From Bacteroidales bacterium (GTDB taxonomy: Bacteria > Bacteroidota > Bacteroidia > Bacteroidales > Paludibacteraceae), in contig JAJFVH010000190.1 of assembly GCA_021371875.1 (NCBI GenBank), positions 1-33,120 of the forward strand: a DNA stretch of 33,120 bases, written 5' to 3'. Below, piece by piece: positions 1 to 7,460 of this stretch (positions are counted from its first letter, which is position 1; the number at the start of each line of letters is the position of its first letter). Below the pieces are notes generated by a model. It did no database searches. It was not told the origin of the DNA and was given only the letters and a program-made list of their open reading frames with translations. Position numbers and translations under genes: made by a program.

Positions 1-787
1 CGATCATGGCTTATTGCGAAAAAACGAGTTCGAAAACGTGATTAAGGATTACGAACACCTCGGACTGAATGTGATAGGCGTAAATGCCAAAGAATATTTT
101 TATAAAATGCTCGAAGGCGTTTCCGACCCTGAGAAGAAACGAAAAATAATTGGCGCAGGGTTTATTGATGTTTTCGACAAGGAAGCTCATAAAATTGAAG
201 ATGTGAAATGGTTGGCGCAGGGCACAATTTATCCCGACATTATCGAATCGCTCTCCATCACCGGCACTATTATTAAATCGCACCACAATGTAGGCGGCCT
301 TCCCGACAAAATGAAACTGAAACTTTGCGAGCCGCTTCGTCTGCTTTTCAAAGATGAAGTGCGTAAAGTGGGCACCGAATTAGGCATGATGCATCATCTC
401 ATCAAACGTCAGCCGTTCCCAGGGCCGGGACTGGCTGTACGCATCCTTGGCGATATCACTGCCGAAAAAGTGCGCATTCTACAGGAAGCCGATGACATTT
501 TTATCAACGGACTCCGCGAATGGAACCTCTACGACAAAGTTTGGCAGGCAGGCGTCATTTTACTCCCTATTCAGTCGGTCGGCGTTATGGGCGATGAACG
601 CACTTATGAAAATGCCGTTGCCTTACGTGCCGTTACTTCCACCGATGCCATGACGGCCGATTGGGCACAACTGCCTTATGAGTTTTTAGCAAAAATGTCG
701 AACGAAATTATCAATAAGGTTAAAGGGGTAAACCGTGTGGTGTACGACATCAGCTCCAAGCCGCCTGCAACCATTGAATGGGAATAG
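1..787 (+). CDS. guaA: GMP synthase (glutamine-hydrolysing), C-terminal part, 5' truncated by window edge
   Basis: GuaA aminates XMP to GMP in purine synthesis, in the cytoplasm. The reading frame is open from base 2 and its first residues, DHGLLRKNE, are the ATP-pyrophosphatase segment normally found in the middle of GuaA, so the glutaminase domain and the N-terminal half of the ATPPase domain lie outside the window. The visible 261 residues hold the end of the ATPPase domain and the C-terminal dimerisation domain. The signature [12 protein letters not shown] is present, and so is the very conserved tail ending KPPATIEWE, so the 3' end is intact. An in-frame ATG at 14 is internal and is not the start. 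A palindromic repeat lies between its stop and tatD. Confidence 0.97.
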   Translation, partial: DHGLLRKNEFENVIKDYEHLGLNVIGVNAKEYFYKMLEGVSDPEKKRKIIGAGFIDVFDKEAHKIEDVKWLAQGTIYPDIIESLSITGTIIKSHHNVGGLPDKMKLKLCEPLRLLFKDEVRKVGTELGMMHHLIKRQPFPGPGLAVRILGDITAEKVRILQEADDIFINGLREWNLYDKVWQAGVILLPIQSVGVMGDERTYENAVALRAVTSTDAMTADWAQLPYEFLAKMSNEIINKVKGVNRVVYDISSKPPATIEWE

Positions 788-844
788 AGCCCCAAAGGAG
801 ACATTAAGATGAAGTTCTATATCATGATTATATTAAACAAAAGT

Positions 845-884
845 ATTAAAGAAGTCCCCTGTCAGGGGATTTAGGGGAGCTTCT
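845..884. repeat. Palindromic intergenic repeat, copy A
   Basis: A perfect 6-bp stem (855-860 with 864-869, loop GTC) is followed by the arm TTTAGGGGAGCTTC. The same layout, a C-run/G-run palindrome followed by an A/T-rich trimer and a second G-rich arm, recurs at about 6206-6243, 6279-6316, 7347-7382 and 7423-7460. The copy ends exactly at the tatD start codon, so its purine-rich arm GGGGAG sits at Shine-Dalgarno distance. Confidence 0.7.
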
Positions 885-1655
885 ATGATAGATACTCATT
901 CACATATTTATTCCGAAGAATTTGACGACGATCGAGCTGAAGTCATTCAAAGAGCAAAGGACACCGGCATAAAGCGGATCATACTCCCTAACGTCGATAG
1001 CGAATCTTTGCCACGCATGTTGTCGTTAGAAACAGCATATCCGGGTTACTGTTCTGCTACTATCGGATTACACCCCACGAGTGTCAATGGGAATTATCTT
1101 TCGGAATTAAACACAATAAAATCAGAACTTGAACGCAGAGATTATATCGCTATTGGTGAAATCGGCATCGATTTATACTGGGACAATCACTTTTTGAACG
1201 AACAAATAACAGCTCTTCGGCAACAACTTGACTGGGCATTGGAATACAAACTTCCGATAATTATTCATGTCCGCGATTCGTTCAGGGAAACAATGAATGT
1301 GCTTGAGTCATACCGGGGAAAAGGGTTGACAGGAGTTTTTCACAGTTTTACGGGTTCAATTGATGATGCAATAGAAATCATAAACTTTGGTGGTTTTTTA
1401 TTGGGAATAAACGGAATAGTGACTTTTAAGAATTCAGGACTTTCATCGACAATTGAAAAAATAGAGCCGAAACATATCCTGTTGGAAACAGACGCACCTT
1501 ATCTTACCCCCGCTCCATTTCGTGGCAAGCGAAACGAAAGTGCGTACCTGAATCTTGTGTGTGAAAAATTAGCTTCCGTTTATACGATGGAGAAGGACGA
1601 AATAATTGAAATAACAACACAAAATGCTTACAATTTGTTTAAAAAGCTGCATTAA
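885..1655 (+). CDS. tatD: TatD-family metal-dependent deoxyribonuclease
   Basis: TatD-family proteins are cytoplasmic TIM-barrel metal hydrolases with DNase (3'-5' exonuclease) activity, implicated in DNA repair and turnover. The 256-residue length is typical. Metal-site motifs are all present: THSH near the N terminus (H5, H7), GEIGID with E92, IIHVRD with H128, FHSFTG with H153, and LLETDAPYL with D203. The ATG at 885 directly follows repeat copy A and places the first motif at residue 3, as usual in the family. guaA lies 97 bp upstream, so co-transcription is possible but the repeat interrupts the gap. The exact substrate is not determinable from sequence. Confidence 0.93.
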   Translation: MIDTHSHIYSEEFDDDRAEVIQRAKDTGIKRIILPNVDSESLPRMLSLETAYPGYCSATIGLHPTSVNGNYLSELNTIKSELERRDYIAIGEIGIDLYWDNHFLNEQITALRQQLDWALEYKLPIIIHVRDSFRETMNVLESYRGKGLTGVFHSFTGSIDDAIEIINFGGFLLGINGIVTFKNSGLSSTIEKIEPKHILLETDAPYLTPAPFRGKRNESAYLNLVCEKLASVYTMEKDEIIEITTQNAYNLFKKLH

Positions 1656-1721
1656 TGGCTAAAAAGTTGGTATAAAAAAGCAAAAAAAGAAATTTGTTGT
1701 ACACAATTTTGAATAAATATA

Positions 1722-1750
1722 TTGTAATTCATAATTTTTTCTTAACTTCG
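1722..1750 (+). promoter_or_regulatory. Putative promoter of tRNA-Ser
   Basis: TTG at 1722-1724, an 18-bp spacer, then TAACTTCG at 1743-1750 fits the Bacteroidota pattern TTG / TAnnTTTG with one mismatch. The mature tRNA begins 10 bp after the -7 element. Confidence 0.5.
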
Positions 1751-1759
1751 CCCCGATTT

Positions 1760-1849
1760 GGAGAGGTGCTCGAGTGGTTGAAGAGGTACGCCTGGAAAGC
1801 GTATATACGGTGTGGAATCGTATCGAGAGTTCGAATCTCTTCCTCTCCG
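1760..1849 (+). tRNA. tRNA-Ser (anticodon GGA)
   Basis: The acceptor arms GGAGAGG (1760-1766) and CCTCTCC (1842-1848) pair perfectly, with G1849 as discriminator. The anticodon stem TACGC/GCGTA encloses the loop CTGGAAA, so the anticodon is GGA at 1794-1796 and reads UCC/UCU. A long variable arm between the anticodon and T arms is the class II hallmark of tRNA-Ser. The T arm is GAGAG-TTCGAAT-CTCTT. The 3' CCA is not encoded. Confidence 0.97.
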
Positions 1850-1923
1850 CATATTTCTGATATCAAGGGAATTAAAATAAATAAAATAAAAACAAAAATT
1901 AGAAATCTTTAAAAAAAAGTAAA

Positions 1924-2733
1924 ATGAAAAAGGTATTTGCAATCTTATCAATCGTAGCGATCTTCAATTTTGGAAGCACTTTGAATGTAGTAGCGCAAGA
2001 TTCTACTGCAACCGCTCAAGTAGCAGCAACTGATTCAGCTGCCGCAGTAACAGATTCAACACAGGTTACAGACGAAACAGCAGCCGCTCCTGCTGAAGGA
2101 GGTGGTATGCACAAAGCGCTGAAACAAAAATTTATTGAAGGGGGCGCCGGCTGGATGGCTCCAATCGCATTCTGTTTGATCGTAGGTTTGGCGCTTTGTA
2201 TCGAACGTATTCTGTATTTAAGTCTTTCCTCAACAAACACAAAGAAATTGTTGACAAACATCGACGAAGCTTGGGAAAAAGGCGGCGTAAATGCTGCTTT
2301 GGAAGTTTGCCGCAACACACGCGGTCCTGTTGCTTCTATTTTCTACCAGGGACTATCTCGTTTCGATGAAGGTATCGATGTAGTAGAAAAATCGGTAGCT
2401 TCTTATGGTGGCGTTCAACTTGGATTGTTAGAAAAGAATCTTACATGGATTTCTCTTTTCATTACACTTTCTCCAAGTTTAGGATTCTTGGGAACTGTAG
2501 TAGGTATGATCCAGGCATTCGATAAAATCCAACAAGTTGGCGATATTTCTGCAACAATTGTAGCCGGCGGTATGAAAGTAGCCCTTTTAACAACTGTATT
2601 CGGTCTTATCGTTGCCATGATTCTTCAGGTATTCTTTAATTACATCCTTACATTGATTGAATCGATGACAAACGACATGGAAGATGCTTCTATCTCTTTG
2701 CTTGATATCATTGTAAAACATTCGAAAAAATAA
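1924..2733 (+). CDS. exbB: MotA/TolQ/ExbB-family proton channel subunit with cleavable signal peptide
   Basis: ExbB-type proteins form the inner-membrane proton channel that, with ExbD, energises TonB or Tol systems. The 269-residue protein has a signal peptide ending near VVAQ (residue 25), then a low-complexity Ala/Thr/Asp stretch (about 26-60). Three membrane segments follow at about 78-99, 173-197 and 212-244. The family signature LGFLGTVVGMIQAF opens the second half. A signal peptide plus Ala-rich linker is common in Bacteroidota ExbB and unlike the short enterobacterial form. The ATG lies 74 bp after the tRNA with no obvious separate promoter between. It heads an operon with a membrane protein and two ExbD proteins. 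SusC-type transporters, such as the one at 18.1 kb, need such a motor. Confidence 0.93.
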   Translation: MKKVFAILSIVAIFNFGSTLNVVAQDSTATAQVAATDSAAAVTDSTQVTDETAAAPAEGGGMHKALKQKFIEGGAGWMAPIAFCLIVGLALCIERILYLSLSSTNTKKLLTNIDEAWEKGGVNAALEVCRNTRGPVASIFYQGLSRFDEGIDVVEKSVASYGGVQLGLLEKNLTWISLFITLSPSLGFLGTVVGMIQAFDKIQQVGDISATIVAGGMKVALLTTVFGLIVAMILQVFFNYILTLIESMTNDMEDASISLLDIIVKHSKK

Positions 2734-2751
2734 TCTGAAAAAAATCTTGAT

Positions 2752-3228
2752 ATGTCAAAATTAATTGAAAAAATTTCCAGAATAACAATTTTGCTACTGG
2801 GCCTGGTATCAGCTTTATTGGTTGTGCTGATATACGTCGGGGGAAATGCAGAATCGATAACCGTCGGTGGGGACGCTTTAACCGTTCCCAAATTTACCGA
2901 ACCACTCTTATATTGGTGTTACTTTTTAATAGCGCTTACAATTGGAATTACTTTAATACTCACTCTTGTGGGTTTTGTAAAAAAACTGGTTGAAAATCCT
3001 GCTGCGGGTTTAAAATCACTGATTCCAATGGCAATATTCGTCGTTATTTTTGTAATAGCCTGGTTCTTGGGGAGTCCCGACAAAATCTCTATTATCGGAT
3101 ACGAAGGGACAGAAAACCAAGGAGCTTGGGCTCAATTCACCGATATGATTATATATGCGATATATGCCTTATTTATCGGTATTATTGGTACCATTGCAGG
3201 AGCAGGGATTTATACAAAAATGAAATAA
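2752..3228 (+). CDS. Four-helix inner-membrane protein of the exbB-exbD operon, function unknown
   Basis: The protein has 158 residues with four predicted membrane helices at about 10-30, 51-76, 89-106 and 131-155. The third is preceded by the Gly/Ala/Pro-containing segment ENPAAGLKSL. I do not recognise an enzyme motif. It begins 18 bp after exbB and ends 36 bp before exbD, all on the same strand, so it is very likely co-transcribed. From memory, Bacteroidota exb operons often carry a small multi-helix protein here, which suggests an accessory or assembly subunit of the motor. That role is inferred only from position. Confidence 0.8.
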   Translation: MSKLIEKISRITILLLGLVSALLVVLIYVGGNAESITVGGDALTVPKFTEPLLYWCYFLIALTIGITLILTLVGFVKKLVENPAAGLKSLIPMAIFVVIFVIAWFLGSPDKISIIGYEGTENQGAWAQFTDMIIYAIYALFIGIIGTIAGAGIYTKMK

Positions 3229-3264
3229 AACGAGCAATAAAACTCAGTTAGAATTATTTTTATC

Positions 3265-3855
3265 ATGGGAAAGAAAAAAAGAAAAACCAGCGAGATTAAC
3301 TCAAGCTCGATGGCTGACATCGCGTTTTTGCTCTTGATTTTCTTCCTTGTAACCACATCAATGGGTTCAACCACGGGTTTGTCGAGAAGGCTGCCGCCTC
3401 CTCTTCCGAAAGACCAGGTTGTACCTCCTGTTGACATTAACAAACGAAATCTTTTTATTGTTAAGGTGAACAGCCAGAACCAATTGATGGTACAAGGAGA
3501 ATTAATGGATATACGTGGGTTACGCGAAAAAGCGAAAGAGTTTATCAAAAACGACGCTAATCAGGATAATTTACCGGTAAAAACTTTGGTAGATATACCA
3601 TTAATCGGTCCAATGGAAATTACAAAAGATCATGTTATCTCGCTTCAAAATGATGTCGATACACAATATCAGGTATATATCGATGTGCAAAATGAATTAG
3701 TGGCAGCATACAATGAGCTTCGTAACGAATTATCGCGAGAAAAATTCGGTAAAATTTATGATGATCTTGATGAAGAACAGCAAAAAGCTGTTCAGACTGC
3801 ATATCCGCAAAAAATTTCGGAAGCTGAACCAAAAAATTATGGAGGAGTAAAGTAA
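3265..3855 (+). CDS. exbD: ExbD/TolR-family biopolymer transport protein (first copy)
   Basis: ExbD proteins have one N-terminal membrane helix with an essential Asp that carries protons, and a periplasmic domain. Here the basic N terminus (MGKKKRKTSE) is followed by the helix at about 17-34, MADIAFLLLIFFLVTT, with the conserved Asp at residue 18. A Pro-rich stretch (PPPLP) follows. At 196 residues it is longer than usual; the extra length is a charged, probably helical region at about 115-190. The stop codon overlaps the start of the next exbD by one base (TAATG), which implies translational coupling. Confidence 0.9.
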   Translation: MGKKKRKTSEINSSSMADIAFLLLIFFLVTTSMGSTTGLSRRLPPPLPKDQVVPPVDINKRNLFIVKVNSQNQLMVQGELMDIRGLREKAKEFIKNDANQDNLPVKTLVDIPLIGPMEITKDHVISLQNDVDTQYQVYIDVQNELVAAYNELRNELSREKFGKIYDDLDEEQQKAVQTAYPQKISEAEPKNYGGVK

Positions 3856-4325
3856 TGGCACAAATCAGAAAAGATAAAGACAGAGAAACGCCGGCGTTAG
3901 CTACCTCTTCATTACCCGATATTATTTTCATGTTCCTGTTCTTTTTTATGGCAGTTACTACCATGAAAGAAGTTACATTTAAAGTAAGGGTATCACCTCC
4001 TATGGCGACTGAAGTAACGAAGTTGGAAAACAAATCGTTAACACGTTACGTATATGTTGGGAAACCAATGGATCAATACAAAAAAGCCTTTGGGTCTGAA
4101 ACTCGTATTCAGCTTGGCGATGCCTTTGCTGATGTTAACGAACTGGAAGAGTTTATTGTAAGCGAACGTAGTGCAATGAACGAAAACGATCAAAATTTAA
4201 TGACCGTTTCGATTAAAGCAGATAAAGACACTAAAATGGGCGTAATAAACGATATTAAACAATCGTTGCGTAGAGCTTATGCCCTAAAAATTGTTTATTC
4301 TGCAAATAAGCGTACAGCCCTTTAA
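3855..4325 (+). CDS. exbD: ExbD/TolR-family biopolymer transport protein (second copy)
   Basis: This 156-residue ExbD-like protein has a basic N terminus, one membrane helix at about 21-37 with the conserved Asp at residue 22 (LPDIIFMF), and a soluble periplasmic domain. It differs from the first copy in lacking the long charged C-terminal extension, so the two are divergent paralogues that may form a mixed ExbD assembly. Its ATG uses the last base of the preceding stop codon. It is the last gene of the operon; a strong terminator starts 20 bp downstream. Confidence 0.9.
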   Translation: MAQIRKDKDRETPALATSSLPDIIFMFLFFFMAVTTMKEVTFKVRVSPPMATEVTKLENKSLTRYVYVGKPMDQYKKAFGSETRIQLGDAFADVNELEEFIVSERSAMNENDQNLMTVSIKADKDTKMGVINDIKQSLRRAYALKIVYSANKRTAL

Positions 4326-4345
4326 TTAAAAAGTACATTTTCAAT

Positions 4346-4378
4346 AAAAAAGCCCTGAAAATTTTCACGGGCTTTTTT
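4346..4378. terminator. Bidirectional intrinsic terminator
   Basis: Six A residues, GCCC, the palindrome TGAAAATTTTCA, a single bulged C, GGGC and six T residues form a stem-loop with A- and T-tracts on its two sides. It lies between the convergent exb operon and acyl-CoA dehydrogenase gene and could serve both. Confidence 0.85.
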
Positions 4379-4419
4379 ATTATTCCCCCTCCTGGCTATC
4401 TTCTCAATTCCTTTTTCCT

Positions 4420-4475
4420 TCACCTCAAGGAGAAGGCAACTGACTCCAAAGGGCGGTTGGAGGTCGAGAGAAGTA
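4420..4475. repeat. Degenerate G/C-run intergenic repeat (uncertain)
   Basis: The segment holds CACCTCAAGGAGAAGG and CTCCAAAGGGCGGTTGGAGG, which look like eroded arms of the palindromic repeats found elsewhere in the window. The match is loose and may be a different family. Confidence 0.3.
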
Positions 4476-4484
4476 AGAATATCT

Positions 4485-6197
4485 CTACTGCACCTTATAC
4501 ACGTCCACGCTTTCTACCTCGAAAGTTTTGATGTAAGTAGCATGTTTACGCACTTCCACTTCGGCAAATTTAAGATATATCTCAGCCGATTTGCGGAACA
4601 AATCTTCTTTATCGCGTGTCGCATCGAGAATCAACAGGTAGCTCATGATGATATGTCCTGCCATTTCCACTAAACGGCGTGCCTGAAAATCGAGGTATTC
4701 CTGATTTTTTGTTTCAGTAACGCGCGTCACCGAATTCTCGTACAAGGTAGTCATGCTCATCAGGCGTTTGCGTAACGAATCAAATTCGGGATTAATAGGT
4801 TGTGTTTCGTAATGACGGATTTGTTTCAGATACGAACCGGTCGTTACGTGGCGGATGGCTGCCACAACCTGCAATTGGGATGTTCCTTCGTAAATAGTCA
4901 GGATACGTGCATCGCGGTAAATTCGTTCGCAGGCATAATCTTTCATAAAGCCCGAACCGCCGTGTACCTGAATGGAATCATAGGCATTCTGATTGGCAAA
5001 TTCGCTCGAAAACATTTTCAGCATTGGCGTAAATGCATCGGCAAGTCGTTGGAATTCCTTATAATCCGCTTTTTCTTCGGGAGTCAGTTTACGCGTAGCT
5101 TCAAGGCTTTCGTAAGCTTTATAAACATCCACAAAGCGGGTTGTTTCGTAAAGCAAAGCGCGTGTTGCATCGAGTTTGGCTTTCATCATCGACACCATTT
5201 CGTAAACGGCAGGAAATTCGATAATGGCTTTACCGAACTGACGGCGGTCGCGGGCATAAGCAATGGCTTCGTCGTAAGCCGCTTGCGAAACACCTACCGA
5301 TTGAGCGCCAACGCCTAAACGTGCACCGTTCATCAGCGACATCACGTATTTGATCAGGCCCATGCGGCGTACACCCACTAATTTGGCAGGGGTGTTGGTG
5401 AAAACAAGTTCGCAGGTCGGCGAACCTTTGATGCCGAGTTTATTTTCGATACGACGCACTTTAACTGTATCGTCGTGTTTGTTGTCGGCTATGAAATACG
5501 ATAATCCGCGTCCATCGTTTGTTCCTTCTTCCGAACGCGCCAATACGAGTTTAATTTGAGCATCGCCGTTTGTGATAAAACGTTTTACGCCGTTCAGATA
5601 CCAGATACCATCTTTTTCGCTGTAAGTGGCTTTCAACTGAACAGCTTGTAAATCCGAACCTGCATCAGGCTCAGTCAAGTCCATCGAGCAGGTTTGTCCT
5701 TCGCAAACGCGTGGCAGGAATTCTGCTTTGATTTCTTCATCGGCAAACTCGGCAATGGTTTCGGCGCAGTCCTGCAATCCCCAAATATTGGCAAAACCGG
5801 CATCGGCACGCGACACCATTTCACCCCCCATCACGTAAGGAATCATCGAAAAATTCAAACCGCCATACTGGCGGGGCAATGCCATACCATAAAGTCCCGC
5901 CTGAGCCAGTGCGTCATGATTCTCCTGCGTTCCGCGGGCATATTGAACGCGGTTATTCAATACCAGCGGACCGTCGTGGTCAACGCTTTCGGCATTGGGA
6001 GCAATCACTTCGGCACAAATCTCACCGATAATTTCCAATACTTTTTCGTAATTATCAATTGCATCCTCGAAATCACGTGATGCATAATCATATTTATCTT
6101 TGTCGGCAAAGTTCTGCTCTTTAAGCGTTACGATTTTTTGCATCAACGGATGCGATAACTGGAACTTTAACGCCGGATTGTTACTGAAGTAGTTCAT
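4485..6197 (-). CDS. Acyl-CoA dehydrogenase family flavoprotein with C-terminal extension
   Basis: These FAD enzymes oxidise acyl-CoA thioesters at the alpha-beta bond and pass electrons to ETF. Counting from ATG 6197 there are 570 residues, longer than the ~380 of short-chain enzymes. Family motifs are clear: TEPDAGSDL at 175-183, GVKRFITNGD at 203-212, ARDRRQFGK at 315-323, and IYEGTSQLQ with the likely catalytic base Glu437. Residues after about 455 form a helical C-terminal domain seen in long family members. I chose the ATG at 6197 because the upstream extension is encoded by a palindromic repeat. The gene is third after etfB and etfA on the same strand, so its electrons very probably go to that ETF. 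The acyl-chain specificity cannot be told. Confidence 0.93.
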   Translation of the reverse strand: MNYFSNNPALKFQLSHPLMQKIVTLKEQNFADKDKYDYASRDFEDAIDNYEKVLEIIGEICAEVIAPNAESVDHDGPLVLNNRVQYARGTQENHDALAQAGLYGMALPRQYGGLNFSMIPYVMGGEMVSRADAGFANIWGLQDCAETIAEFADEEIKAEFLPRVCEGQTCSMDLTEPDAGSDLQAVQLKATYSEKDGIWYLNGVKRFITNGDAQIKLVLARSEEGTNDGRGLSYFIADNKHDDTVKVRRIENKLGIKGSPTCELVFTNTPAKLVGVRRMGLIKYVMSLMNGARLGVGAQSVGVSQAAYDEAIAYARDRRQFGKAIIEFPAVYEMVSMMKAKLDATRALLYETTRFVDVYKAYESLEATRKLTPEEKADYKEFQRLADAFTPMLKMFSSEFANQNAYDSIQVHGGSGFMKDYACERIYRDARILTIYEGTSQLQVVAAIRHVTTGSYLKQIRHYETQPINPEFDSLRKRLMSMTTLYENSVTRVTETKNQEYLDFQARRLVEMAGHIIMSYLLILDATRDKEDLFRKSAEIYLKFAEVEVRKHATYIKTFEVESVDVYKVQ

Positions 6198-6205
6198 AAT
6201 ATTTG

Positions 6206-6243
6206 TTAGCTCCCTTAGTCCCCCAAAAGGGGAATTCAGAAGC
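6206..6243. repeat. Palindromic intergenic repeat, copy B
   Basis: AGCTCCCTTAGTCCCCC-AAAA-GGGG core with flanking TTCAGAAGC. It is the inverted relative of copy C 36 bp away, so the gap between etfA and the dehydrogenase gene carries a head-to-head pair. Confidence 0.65.
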
Positions 6244-6278
6244 ACTTTTTAAATGGTTACACTAAAAAAATGAGCATT

Positions 6279-6316
6279 CTTAAAGTCTCCCTTCGGGGAG
6301 ATTTAGAGGGGCTTTA
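6279..6316. repeat. Palindromic intergenic repeat, copy C
   Basis: The core CTCCC-TTC-GGGGAG is followed by ATTTAGAGGGGC. The copy touches the stop codon of etfA (TAA read on the minus strand at 6316-6314). Confidence 0.7.
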
Positions 6317-7333
6317 CTTACTGTTTTTCTTATAATATTGAATCATTTTCGGAATCACATCCTCAACCGTACCGGTGATTACATAGTCGGCAATATGGTT
6401 GATAGGAGCATGAGGATCGTTGTTGATGGCAATGATCATGGCACTTTCCTGCATACCGGCAATGTGTTGAATCTGACCTGAAATACCGCAGGCGATGTAC
6501 AGTTTGGGGCGAACCGTGGTTCCGGTTTGTCCGATTTGACGTTCGTGCTCGGCCATGCCTGAGTCGACAGCTGCACGTGAGGCGCCAACTTCACCACCGA
6601 GTACGGCAGCCAGATCGTAAAGCATTTTAAAGTTTTCAGCGCTTCCCATTCCATAACCGCCTGACACAATAATCGGCGCGGCTTTCAGGTTTACTTTCGA
6701 TTTTTCGATATGACGTTCGATGACTTCAAGCACAAAATCGGTATCTGAAACGTATTTAGCAACTTCCAGTTTTTTTGTTTTCCCAACGAATTTAGCGTCG
6801 CGGATTTCTTTTTTCATCACCCCTTCGCGAACGGTTGCCATTTGCGGGCGGCAATCGGGATTCACAATAGTTGCAACGATGTTTCCGCCAAAAGCAGGAC
6901 GAATCTGATACAGCAGATTTTCATAAACTTTACCTTGTTTTTTGTCCTCGTAAGTTCCAATTTCGAGCGAAGTACAATCGGCAGTCAAACCGCTGAACAA
7001 AGCCGAAGAAACGCGCGGACCTAAATCACGACCAATGGAAGTAGCTCCCATTAAAGCAATTTGTGGTTTTTCTTCTTTAAAAAGAGTGACCAGCAACGAG
7101 GTATGCGGTAATGTGGTGTAAGGAGCCAGCCGTTTGTCGTCGGCTAAGTAGAGCGTATCAACGCCGTAAGGAAAAACCTGCCCGCCGATCCTGTCGAGCT
7201 GATAGCCGGCAGCTACCGCTTCGAGTTTGCATTTGAGCTGATCGGCCAAAGTGCGACCTTTGGTGAGCAGTTCGAGACTAACATCGCCCACGATGCCGTC
7301 TTCTATTTCGAGATATACAATTATGTTATTCAT
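6314..7333 (-). CDS. etfA: Electron transfer flavoprotein, alpha subunit
   Basis: EtfA binds FAD and, with EtfB, carries electrons between acyl-CoA dehydrogenases and the respiratory chain or other acceptors. The protein has 339 residues from ATG 7333. The C-terminal FAD domain is intact: VSGGYGMGS at 223-231, ASRAAVDSGM at 251-260, QIGQTGTTVRP, ACGISGQIQHIAGM at 281-294 and NNDPHAPI at 304-311. A TTG start five codons upstream is possible but has no support and abuts a repeat. It is flanked by etfB upstream and the acyl-CoA dehydrogenase gene downstream, with about 110 bp of paired repeats on each side. Sequence reading alone does not tell a classical from a bifurcating ETF. Confidence 0.96.
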   Translation of the reverse strand: MNNIIVYLEIEDGIVGDVSLELLTKGRTLADQLKCKLEAVAAGYQLDRIGGQVFPYGVDTLYLADDKRLAPYTTLPHTSLLVTLFKEEKPQIALMGATSIGRDLGPRVSSALFSGLTADCTSLEIGTYEDKKQGKVYENLLYQIRPAFGGNIVATIVNPDCRPQMATVREGVMKKEIRDAKFVGKTKKLEVAKYVSDTDFVLEVIERHIEKSKVNLKAAPIIVSGGYGMGSAENFKMLYDLAAVLGGEVGASRAAVDSGMAEHERQIGQTGTTVRPKLYIACGISGQIQHIAGMQESAMIIAINNDPHAPINHIADYVITGTVEDVIPKMIQYYKKNSK

Positions 7334-7346
7334 ATAATTAATTACC

Positions 7347-7382
7347 AAGCCCCCTCAGTCCCCCAAAGGGAGAAGTCAGAAA
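7347..7382. repeat. Palindromic intergenic repeat, copy D
   Basis: AGCCCCCTCAGTCCCCC-AAA-GGGAGAAGTCAGAA, a close relative of copy B in the same orientation, placed just upstream of the etfA start. Confidence 0.65.
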
Positions 7383-7422
7383 TGCTGTTTTTGAATTTTT
7401 AGTTATAAAATTACGGTCTTAG

Positions 7423-7460
7423 TAAAGTCTCCCCCTTCGGGGAGATTTAGAGAGGAGTTA
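7423..7460. repeat. Palindromic intergenic repeat, copy E
   Basis: TAAAGTCTCCCCC-TTC-GGGGAGATTTAGAGAGGAG, a close relative of copy C in the same orientation, ending at the etfB stop codon. Copies D and E reproduce the B/C pair in the next gap of the same operon. Confidence 0.7.

Noticed and set aside
6198-6245. N-terminal extension of the acyl-CoA dehydrogenase by 16 residues
   Set aside because: The extra residues are encoded by palindromic repeat copy B; the ATG at 6197 gives a normal start for the protein.
6206-7460. Repeat copies B-E as a CRISPR array
   Set aside because: Only two pairs in separate gaps, palindromic and unequal, with a whole gene between; no spacers and no cas genes.
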